64,000 nucleotides of DNA from an uncultured Bacteroidales bacterium (GTDB taxonomy: Bacteria; Bacteroidota; Bacteroidia; Bacteroidales; Muribaculaceae), in contig UQVH01000003.1 of assembly GCA_900544535.1 (NCBI GenBank), positions 62,001 through 126,000 on the forward strand, written 5' to 3'. The notes beneath the pieces were generated by a model. It was not told the origin of the DNA. It worked only from the letters and a program-made list of their open reading frames with translations, and searched no databases. Position numbers and translations under genes: made by a program. Numbering within the stretch: the first letter of the stretch is position 1; every line of letters starts with the position of its first letter. Shown here in pieces: positions 44,599 through 51,489 of this stretch.

Positions 44599-45642
44599 TC
44601 AGAGATCGGTCTCCTGGCGGAGAACCACCCATTTGTTGATATAGATATATGTCTCGGCCCAGCGGTTGCCTTCATCGATGAAGAATACGAGGTCGTATTT
44701 GTCCTGGCGGTCGAGATATTCCTGCTCGGTCATCGAATGCTCGTAGCGCCCGCGGACAAGGAGGGCATACTGGATCAGGGGAATGTCAACGATTTTTTCG
44801 CCTGCGGGATTGTAGATCTTCACGCGCATGTCAGAGCGACGGTCGGCCATGAGGCGGCCTACGGTCAGATTGGCCACACAGGCGCTCATGCTGGTGATGA
44901 CCGGCACTTCGTTTGCTTCGGGATATTCGATTCCGGCGGTTCCGGCGAGCACCTGCCAGGGACGGTAGGTGATTTCCTCGTCAGGCATTATGGAGTTGTC
45001 CCAGTCCATCGAGCCGTTGGCGTCGGTCACGGTGAAAGTGAAACCATCCTTGACGATTTCGCCCGAAAGATGCTGGAGCACGATGTTGATGTCGTTGGTG
45101 TTCTTGACGAGTTCCACATCATATATATATGTGCCTTCGTCCTCAGGGAAGATCTTTACGTCGGTTTTGCCGTGGTAGAGTCGTTTGAGGTCCTTTCTGG
45201 AGACTGCGGAACCGGCAGCACGCGATTCGTACTCGCGGTTGAGCGTACAGGTCAGATGTGAGTAGTGGCTCGCATCGGCGGGGACGGTGAAGTGCTCGTC
45301 GAGACCTTCGCCGCACCATGCGAGCAGCTGATAGCTACCGGGAGCGACGTCGAGATCCATCAGATAGCCGTCTTGGTGGAGGAGGTCGCCGCGCTCGCTT
45401 TTCTGCCAGACGATGTTGCCTGTGGCCGGATCAAGCAGATAGAGGGTGACTGCGTTGACCTCTTTGGAAAAGGCGTCGGCATACGACATGTTCATGTCGA
45501 AAATGAAACGCGCCTTGTAGTGGGGATCACAGTCTCCTTCTTCGTCATACATGACTCCGTTGCAGCTGCCGAGCGACAGTGCGGAAAGCAGGATTGCGGC
45601 AATTCGCAGGTTGAATTTGTGGAGCTTCGTATTGAGTTTCAT
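44599..45642 (-). CDS. FimB/Mfa2 family fimbrial anchor lipoprotein
   Basis: A 347-residue lipoprotein (MKLNTKLHKFNLRIAAILLSALSLGSC). It fits the FimB/Mfa2 family (PF08842), whose members anchor the pilus in the outer membrane and limit its length: GDCDPHYKARFIFDMNMSYADAFSKEV after the lipid cysteine, LDVAPGSYQLLAWCG, and DLVFFID near the end. I chose the start at 45642 because the longer frame has no signal at its N-terminus and runs through the terminator after the major pilin gene. Confidence 0.88.
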   Translation of the reverse strand: MKLNTKLHKFNLRIAAILLSALSLGSCNGVMYDEEGDCDPHYKARFIFDMNMSYADAFSKEVNAVTLYLLDPATGNIVWQKSERGDLLHQDGYLMDLDVAPGSYQLLAWCGEGLDEHFTVPADASHYSHLTCTLNREYESRAAGSAVSRKDLKRLYHGKTDVKIFPEDEGTYIYDVELVKNTNDINIVLQHLSGEIVKDGFTFTVTDANGSMDWDNSIMPDEEITYRPWQVLAGTAGIEYPEANEVPVITSMSACVANLTVGRLMADRRSDMRVKIYNPAGEKIVDIPLIQYALLVRGRYEHSMTEQEYLDRQDKYDLVFFIDEGNRWAETYIYINKWVVLRQETDL

Positions 45643-45829
45643 CTTACGATCCGTGATAATGATATATGGTTGTTCTTGGATAAATCTTAGTATATGCTGT
45701 GGAGGACCGGATGGTCCTCTCGTTGTTGTCGGGTTAAAGGGAAAAAGAGGTGAGAGGCGTTGGATGAGGATGAATGAGGTGCGGTGTGTGGCTGTCAGTA
45801 GCAAAAGATCGGTGACAAAGGTCTGACTT

Positions 45830-45879
45830 GAGAGAAAAAAGGAAGGTGCGGGACTCCGCGGGACGGACTCCCGCACCTT
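45830..45879 (-). terminator. Internal terminator after the major fimbrillin gene
   Basis: AAGGTGCGGGA/TCCCGCACCTT perfect 11-bp stem (45843-45853 with 45869-45879), followed on the minus strand by a T-rich tract. It lies 25 bases after the major pilin stop and would lower expression of the anchor and tip genes. Confidence 0.75.
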
Positions 45880-45904
45880 GTTATGGTAGGATAGTGTATA
45901 TGGC

Positions 45905-47695
45905 TTAGAGGTCTACGCTCTGCTTAACAACCTTCCAGGAAAGGATGTTGATGTTGGCTGCCATACCGAAGGTTTCTTTCGAGGGATCGCTGGGGATGAG
46001 TTCCTCGGTGCTGCCGTTGGAGGGGTCAAACACGCCCTGGCCGAGACGGAAGACCTTGCTAACCTCGATCTGATACCAGTGGTTGCGGACAACGCCATAC
46101 TGGCCGTCCTTGGTTACAGTGTAATCATAGTTGCCGTTGAAGCCTGCATCTTTGCCTTCGAAGTGTTCAACAGGAACATAGTAAACGCTTGCGCCACCGG
46201 TGTAGGCGGAAGGCCATTCGTTGGTGAAGTAGCTGTTGAGAGCAGTTTCGAAAGCGGAAGTGGCGACAGTTTTGGCAACGAGCTTGCCGTTTTCGGTAAC
46301 GAGCTGATAGAGCTGAGTATCTGCGCCAAGTTTGGAGACGAGTTTGAAGATGCCTGTACCGTGAGCAGTGTCTTTGGCATAGTCAACATTGTCCTTGCTT
46401 ACCTGGGTATAGTTTGCAGTGTTGAGAGTTCCGTCTTCATTCTCTTCTGATGCAGTACCGGTCTTGATATAGTAGTTGAGCTGGTCGGTAGCGTTCAGAC
46501 GGTTGAGAATGTAGGGGATGAACTGGTCTTTCTTGTAATAAACACCGCTGAAAAGTACGAGATCAAGAGGTGTGCTGCAAGCCTCGTCAGCATAGATAGT
46601 GGCTTTGAAGACAACGTTGGTCACACGGCTGGGGGTGAGGACATTGCTTTCGTTGCGGATAACAGTGTAGTCAGCAGTGGTCTCGTTGGAGTAAACAGCA
46701 CCATCAATATCTCCGGTTACGGTGGAGAAAGTAGCATAGTTGAGCTTGAAGTCCTTGTTGTCGTAGTTTACAGACTTGCCCCAGTAGCTGCGGTGAAGCT
46801 GAGCGATGTTCCAGTTTTCAAAGGGATTGGTGACATTGTCGAGGTTCTTGCTGAGGTAAGAAGTGGGTTCGGTACCGGTCACGCCGAAGTTTTCGATCTT
46901 GACCCAAACCGGAGTAGAACCGACTGTACCGGGCAGACCACCTTCGACATTATTGTTGTTTTCGTTACCGGCAATAGTCACGTCAACCTTGAAAGGGTTG
47001 CCTTCGGGGAGGCTGATGGTATACTTGGCGGCGAGACGCTCAACATAGATCTTCACAACATCAGTTGCGGGGACTGTCGAGGCGTTAACGGGCTCTGTTT
47101 TAAGGAAGCTCTCTTTGATGACGTTGGCATAGTAGCAGGCATCCTCATAAAGACCTGGGAATTCAGTCGCACCGCCGGTGAAGCTGGAGGTAGACATCAC
47201 GAATGATTCACCATTTTTATAAGTGAGATTGTCGCAATACTTACGTACATCATCCATCTTGCGCGGAGTTTCGCGGATGTAGGAAAGAAGGTCGGCGGGT
47301 GCGTTGAGTACGGTGATGAGGTACTTGGGCAGATTCTTCTGAGTGAGATTCTTGAGTACGAGCACATTGTTGCTCTGGAATTCAACATTGTGATTCTCGA
47401 AATCTCCGGATGTGCCTCCGTTCCAAACGTTGGCCTCGGTGACAAACATCTTGTCTTTGTCGAAGAAGAAGAAGTGGGCTGTGTTGACGGCATGTTCATC
47501 AGCAGTTCCGGGAACGAGGTCTCCTTCGTCAGCACGGCCGGTGGCGTTTGCATCTGTGATGTTCACAGTGAGATACATGGTTGAGCCTTCGTCAGGGGTA
47601 GTGCCGTTGTTGCCTCCGTTTGAAGGTTCGTCGCTTGAACAGGCAGCAAAAGCCATTGCTGCGGCTGTTGTCAGAAATAAGCTTTTAAATTTCAT
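45905..47695 (-). CDS. Major fimbrial subunit (Mfa1/FimA-type type V pilin)
   Basis: A 596-residue lipoprotein pilin (signal MKFKSLFLTTAAAMAFAAC). In type V pili the lipidated precursor is cut after an arginine and subunits join by donor-strand exchange; a candidate site is R54 in ATGRADEGD. Mfa1-like features: NTAHFFFFDKDKMFV, KYLITVLNAP, KIYVERLAAKYTISL, VRNHWYQIEVSKVFRLGQGVF, and the C-terminal strand NINILSWKVVKQSVDL, the likely donor strand region. A terminator directly follows it, typical of the most expressed pilin. An 8-bp tandem repeat lies 50 bases upstream. Confidence 0.92.
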   Translation of the reverse strand: MKFKSLFLTTAAAMAFAACSSDEPSNGGNNGTTPDEGSTMYLTVNITDANATGRADEGDLVPGTADEHAVNTAHFFFFDKDKMFVTEANVWNGGTSGDFENHNVEFQSNNVLVLKNLTQKNLPKYLITVLNAPADLLSYIRETPRKMDDVRKYCDNLTYKNGESFVMSTSSFTGGATEFPGLYEDACYYANVIKESFLKTEPVNASTVPATDVVKIYVERLAAKYTISLPEGNPFKVDVTIAGNENNNNVEGGLPGTVGSTPVWVKIENFGVTGTEPTSYLSKNLDNVTNPFENWNIAQLHRSYWGKSVNYDNKDFKLNYATFSTVTGDIDGAVYSNETTADYTVIRNESNVLTPSRVTNVVFKATIYADEACSTPLDLVLFSGVYYKKDQFIPYILNRLNATDQLNYYIKTGTASEENEDGTLNTANYTQVSKDNVDYAKDTAHGTGIFKLVSKLGADTQLYQLVTENGKLVAKTVATSAFETALNSYFTNEWPSAYTGGASVYYVPVEHFEGKDAGFNGNYDYTVTKDGQYGVVRNHWYQIEVSKVFRLGQGVFDPSNGSTEELIPSDPSKETFGMAANINILSWKVVKQSVDL

Positions 47696-47747
47696 CTGTA
47701 ATTGTTTATTGTGTTTGGTTTTTAATTTGTTACTAATGAATCTGGGA

Positions 47748-47771
47748 GTGTGAATGTGTGAATGTGTGAAT
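47748..47771. repeat. 8-bp tandem repeat upstream of the major fimbrillin gene
   Basis: Three exact copies of GTGTGAAT in the 160-base gap between the DUF3868 gene and the pilin gene, followed by AT-rich near-palindromic sequence. Copy-number change could alter spacing in the leader. Confidence 0.65.
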
Positions 47772-47856
47772 TTTGAAAGTTTAAAATTTAAAGTTTAGGT
47801 TATGAAAAAAGTGATGAAGAGGAGGATGGTGGGAGAGGAGAGCGGTATGGCGTTTG

Positions 47857-49290
47857 TTACTTTTTGGGCTGCAGTTTGTCGAGTTGAGCGATCGCATCGG
47901 CGGCTTCCGGTACGGATGTCGCATTTTTGAAATACTTGCGTGCGGCTGCATAGTTGCCCTTGAGAGCTTCGCGGACACCTCTTATATATTCAGCCTGTTC
48001 GGAAGTACCGGCTTTTTCGAGGAAGCGGTTGGCCTGGTCGAGATCACCGCGTTCGAGCGCGCAGACAGCAGCGTTGAGATTGGCCGCAGGATCGGCGGGA
48101 TACATGCGGACAGCGGTCTCGAAGACGTCGTTGAACTCCTCGCTGCCGGGCTCGCAGTCCTGTGCTACGAGATAGAACTCGTCGAGGCTGAGTTTCTGCG
48201 GGTGTTCCTTCATGATGCGGCGGATTTCGTTGACGTCGCTGTATGAGCGGATGGTGTATTCGATGCGGTAATCAGTGTGGCGCAGGGCGGGATAGAATGT
48301 CTGCAGCATGAAGCGGTAATCTTCGGGGTAGAGCTTCTTGATGCGGGCCTCTTTGGCGTCAGGCTCCATGTCGGAGTCGATGAGCGCGAGGATCTCGGTG
48401 CGGTTGGGCAGATTTGAACCGTCGACAAAACGCTTGAGACCGGCCCAGTCCTCAGGCTCGAAGTCGGTGGCGATTACGCCGGAGTCGAAGCGGTAGAGTT
48501 TCTGGATGTAGTCCTTAAGAGCAGCGGTACGGCCGATTGCGAGATCGCGGTTGTGGGAATAGGGGCTTTCAGGCGAAGCGAAACCCTTGAGCCATACGCG
48601 GGTGATGGTGACATCACGGTCGCCGCGCACGGAGTCGATCGTTGCCTGGATCGCGGCAAGTTCGGTGGTGTTGCGGCGATATTCTGGATAGATGACAGTC
48701 TGGTCGACAGGGAAGTCGATGAAGGCCGATCCGGAAAGCTCGCGGTGCTTCTCGCCGTTGCCCTGCGGACGGAGGTAGACCCATTTCGGCGAGAAATAGC
48801 CGTAGTATCCGTAAGGGCCGTCGAATGGAGTTGACGCAAGCAGTTTGCGGCAGCAGCCGAAGTCGGAGCGGTTGAGATAGACCGACGAGCCGTTCATCCA
48901 GTCGGCATAGGGGAGAATCTGGGTATAGTGCAGACTGTCGGGCTTCTCGGAAGAGCGGATGACGGTTTCGTCGGAGCCTGAGATCATACCGGGATTGTTG
49001 CGCTGATACTGATAATAGCGGACACGTCCGTAGATGCCGATGGCGGGGAGGCGCAGGGTGTCGGTGCCGTTGACGATGCTCGGAGTCAGGAGCACGGCAC
49101 GGTTGCTTTCGACATGCAATTTGCTGAGGTCGAGCGACATGTCTACATTCATGAAGTCGCCGTGGCGCTGGAGCGAGGCGCTGCTGACTTTGACGCCGAC
49201 GGGGATGGAGCGCGTTTCAATGGCGCTCTGAGCCGGCGCGCTCAGCGAGAGGGCGAAAATGGCGGATATATAAAGGGCTGGGAATTTCAT
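47857..49290 (-). CDS. DUF3868/OmpA-like pilus-locus protein
   Basis: A 477-residue secreted protein (signal about 1-22, cleavage near APAQSA). The N-terminal region is of the DUF3868 type; the middle has an OmpA-like peptidoglycan-binding pattern (VIYPEYRRNTTELAAIQATIDSV, VWLKGFASPESPYSHNRDLAIGRTAALKDYI); the last 110 residues look like tetratricopeptide repeats (NLNAAVCALERGDLDQANRFLEKAG, GNYAAARKYFKNA). Such proteins regularly accompany Bacteroidales type V pili together with DUF3575, presumably helping assembly or anchoring. It follows the DUF3575 gene by 21 bases. Confidence 0.86.
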   Translation of the reverse strand: MKFPALYISAIFALSLSAPAQSAIETRSIPVGVKVSSASLQRHGDFMNVDMSLDLSKLHVESNRAVLLTPSIVNGTDTLRLPAIGIYGRVRYYQYQRNNPGMISGSDETVIRSSEKPDSLHYTQILPYADWMNGSSVYLNRSDFGCCRKLLASTPFDGPYGYYGYFSPKWVYLRPQGNGEKHRELSGSAFIDFPVDQTVIYPEYRRNTTELAAIQATIDSVRGDRDVTITRVWLKGFASPESPYSHNRDLAIGRTAALKDYIQKLYRFDSGVIATDFEPEDWAGLKRFVDGSNLPNRTEILALIDSDMEPDAKEARIKKLYPEDYRFMLQTFYPALRHTDYRIEYTIRSYSDVNEIRRIMKEHPQKLSLDEFYLVAQDCEPGSEEFNDVFETAVRMYPADPAANLNAAVCALERGDLDQANRFLEKAGTSEQAEYIRGVREALKGNYAAARKYFKNATSVPEAADAIAQLDKLQPKK

Positions 49291-49311
49291 TTCAGTGCGT
49301 TTTAAAAGGTT

Positions 49312-49893
49312 TTAAAATACATACACCAAGTTGATTGCGGCTTTGGTCGGGCCGAAATAGTTGTGAGGGCGGTTGGATTTGATTTTCTTTCCGCACCCCG
49401 CGCATTTGTACTGGCTGTAACGGGTGTAAGAATATCCGATACCTATTTCAGCTTCAAGATTCCAGTGGCGTCCGAGCACCCAGGCATAGCCGTAGGCCAC
49501 GCCTCCGCCGACAAACCAGCCCTGGAAGCGAGTGTCTTTGAGTTTCGAGAAATCAGTGCCGAGGAAGGAGAAGTCAGTGTCGATTCCTCCGATGTTGTAC
49601 TGGCCGCCGTGGAGATGCGCACCTACAAAGTGGCCTGCGAAGCGGTCGCAGAACCAATAGCGAGCCTCAGGCTGCAGGAACCAGTGCTTCCAGCGCTTGT
49701 GGTCGCTGAAAGTCCAGGCATTGAACTCGCCGGAGACGTCCAATGTCCATTTGGGGGCCAAGCCAACCTCGCCTCCGATATTGATGTTCGTAAAGATGTC
49801 GGACGAAAGGTCGGTCTTGACTGCAAGATCCTGTGCTTTCGAAACCTCGAACAAACCGGCAACCAATAAGATCGCGAGCAAGAGTTTTTTCAT
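49312..49893 (-). CDS. DUF3575 outer-membrane protein, first gene of the pilus operon
   Basis: A 193-residue secreted protein (MKKLLLAILLVAGLFEVSKAQ signal) with the DUF3575 pattern: LAVKTDLSSDIFTNINIGGEVGLAPKWTLDVSG, WKHWFLQPEARYWFCDRFAGHFVGAHLHGGQYN, GWFVGGGVAYGYAWVLGRHWNLEAEIGIGYSYTRY. It ends in phenylalanine and is probably a small beta barrel. There is a CAGC pair near the end. I chose the ATG at 49893, which begins the signal; an earlier frame start at 49932 would bury it. Family function unknown; it is paired with DUF3868 in pilus loci. Confidence 0.88.
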   Translation of the reverse strand: MKKLLLAILLVAGLFEVSKAQDLAVKTDLSSDIFTNINIGGEVGLAPKWTLDVSGEFNAWTFSDHKRWKHWFLQPEARYWFCDRFAGHFVGAHLHGGQYNIGGIDTDFSFLGTDFSKLKDTRFQGWFVGGGVAYGYAWVLGRHWNLEAEIGIGYSYTRYSQYKCAGCGKKIKSNRPHNYFGPTKAAINLVYVF

Positions 49894-50161
49894 AGGCGAC
49901 ATATAAAACCCATACTTGTTACTATTGTTCATATCTTGGAAACTCAGACGAAATATAGATGCACAAAAATTGTGAATGGCCTCCGGCGAGAGAGGTCAGC
50001 CACAGAATTATCAGGCAACGACTGCGATTGCGACGCTTGCGCTGGTACAACTATAAGCCAACGGTTTACGAGACATAAACGTGTTACTACTATTCTAAAT
50101 GCTACTATATTTATGTGTTTTATAATAGTCCTCTCAGTCGAGAGATACTACTAACAGTTGA
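49894..50161. other. Leader region of the pilus operon
   Basis: About 270 bases between the predicted promoter and the DUF3575 start. It contains a small hairpin ACGGTTTA...TAAACGT near 50058 and CTCTC-AGTC-GAGAG at 50132-50145. No flanking long inverted repeats of an invertible promoter were seen, and no gene. Confidence 0.4.
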
Positions 50162-50193
50162 CAAAGTTAAACATTAATTTTGAATTGAGCAAG
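50162..50193 (-). promoter_or_regulatory. Promoter of the pilus operon
   Basis: On the minus strand, CTTG (50193-50190), 20 bases, then TAACTTTG (50169-50162), a full match to the -7 consensus with the usual spacing. Confidence 0.55.
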
Positions 50194-50225
50194 TCGGATG
50201 TCAACTTTTTTGACATAGATTAATA

Positions 50226-50257
50226 TTTGCCGGAATCGCGAAATTTCAGTAATTTTG
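50226..50257 (+). promoter_or_regulatory. Promoter of the Dabb-HAD gene pair
   Basis: TTTG (50226-50229), 20 bases, then TAATTTTG (50250-50257), an exact consensus match, 58 bases before the start of the Dabb gene. Confidence 0.65.
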
Positions 50258-50314
50258 ACCATTCATTGACAAATCGACGGAAGTTTCAATAACCACATTA
50301 TATATAAATAAGGA

Positions 50315-50611
50315 ATGGTAAAACATATCGTAAGTTTCAAGTTGAAAGGCACGGTGGAAGAGCGCCGTGAAGTGGCCGAACGGTTCAAACGCGCCCTGAT
50401 GGAGTTGCCGGCGCAGATCGACGTGCTCCGTTCGATGGAGGTCGGAATTAATGAGAATCCGGCTGAGAACTGGGATGTGGTGCTGACGGCGGTTGTCCCG
50501 ACGATGGACGACGTGGCCGTTTATGCAAAGCATCCGGCCCATGTGGCCGCAGCCTCGCTGCTTGGAGCTCATAAAGAGGAGAGGGCCTGCGTGGACTATT
50601 ATTTTTCATAA
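50315..50611 (+). CDS. Dabb family (stress-responsive A/B barrel) protein
   Basis: A 98-residue protein starting MVKHIVSFKLK, with the ferredoxin-like alpha/beta barrel pattern of the Dabb family (PF07876): HIVSFKLKGTVEERRE, VLRSMEVGINENP, WDVVLTAVVPTMDDVAVYAKHPAHVAAA. Dabb proteins form dimers and are of mostly unknown function in bacteria. The next gene starts 29 bases later and is probably cotranscribed. Confidence 0.9.
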   Translation: MVKHIVSFKLKGTVEERREVAERFKRALMELPAQIDVLRSMEVGINENPAENWDVVLTAVVPTMDDVAVYAKHPAHVAAASLLGAHKEERACVDYYFS

Positions 50612-50640
50612 ACGGAAAAGAGCCGCGGCAAACGGACTGT

Positions 50641-51282
50641 ATGGTAGTTATTTTTGATCTCGACGATACGCTTTATCCTGAAATGGAGTTTGTGAGATCG
50701 GCTTACAGGGTCGTGGCACGCCGCTATGGCTCACAGCTGTTGCCGCCGATGCTCGCGGCCCCGACTCCTCGCGAGGCGTTTGACTCGACCGGACTGCCGA
50801 TAGAAGAGGTGCTGGAGCTTTACCGCAGTCACCGCCCTGACATCCGGCTGCCATGGCAATCGCTCTATGTCATGAGCGTCCTTGCGGTGCGCGGCCATAT
50901 CCTGGGACTGGTGACGGACGGACGCAGCCTGACACAGCGCCATAAGATCGAGGCCCTCGGCCTCGCGCGCTTCATGCGGCCGGATCTGATGCTGATCTCG
51001 GAAGAGGTCGGTTCGGAAAAGCTGTTGGGAGAGGCTTTCAGGCTGATAATGGATCGCACAGGCGAAAAGGGACCGTATGTCTATGTAGGCGATAATCCGA
51101 AGAAGGATTTTGTTGCGCCAAACAGGCTCGGATGGCTTACCGTGGGCTATAAAAGAGGTGGAAACGGAGAGAATATTTCACCTTACGATACGGCCTCTGT
51201 CCCTGAAGAAAATAGACCACTCGTTGAAGTCGACAATTTGTGTGAATTGATCGGATTGGTGAACTTTGGAAAATTGTCGTGA
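50641..51282 (+). CDS. HAD-family hydrolase
   Basis: A 213-residue phosphatase-like protein with all four HAD motifs: FDLDDTLYPE (nucleophile D6, acid D8), LVTDGRS, the lysine in SEKLLGEA, and YVGDNPKKDFVAPNRLG. The cap is a short helical insert, as in subfamily I. The substrate cannot be told from the sequence. It shares an apparent promoter with the Dabb gene. Confidence 0.9.
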   Translation: MVVIFDLDDTLYPEMEFVRSAYRVVARRYGSQLLPPMLAAPTPREAFDSTGLPIEEVLELYRSHRPDIRLPWQSLYVMSVLAVRGHILGLVTDGRSLTQRHKIEALGLARFMRPDLMLISEEVGSEKLLGEAFRLIMDRTGEKGPYVYVGDNPKKDFVAPNRLGWLTVGYKRGGNGENISPYDTASVPEENRPLVEVDNLCELIGLVNFGKLS

Positions 51283-51284
51283 AT

Positions 51285-51365
51285 GAAAAGTTTTCCGAAA
51301 TGAAACGCTAATATACTTACGATTAGTGTGTTGTCGATTTCGTATTCTCGAAAAGTTTTCCAAAA
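51285..51365 (+). promoter_or_regulatory. Repeated operator-like sites ahead of nrdD
   Basis: Two near-identical 16-base sites starting GAAAAGTTTTCC (51285-51300 and 51350-51365), 65 bases apart, each partly self-complementary, with a CTAAT...ATTAG inverted repeat between them. They lie just upstream of the nrdD promoter. Confidence 0.45.
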
Positions 51366-51401
51366 CTGAATATTTATCAAAATAAAAGTTCAACTTTTGT
51401 G

Positions 51402-51431
51402 TTGGACTTTTGTTTTTTATATGTATCTTTG
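51402..51431 (+). promoter_or_regulatory. Promoter of nrdDG
   Basis: TTG (51402-51404), 19 bases, then TATCTTTG (51424-51431). It lies inside the longest open frame from 51397 and so shows that nrdD starts at the ATG at 51490. Confidence 0.65.
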
Positions 51432-51489
51432 CAGAGTAAAAATCAATACACCTATCAAAAAAACAAATCCCCTCAAATCAATTATTCAG

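Noticed and set aside
49894..50320. Invertible (phase-variable) promoter for the pilus operon
   Set aside because: Bacteroidales surface operons often have these, but I found no pair of long inverted repeats around the predicted promoter and no recombinase gene nearby.
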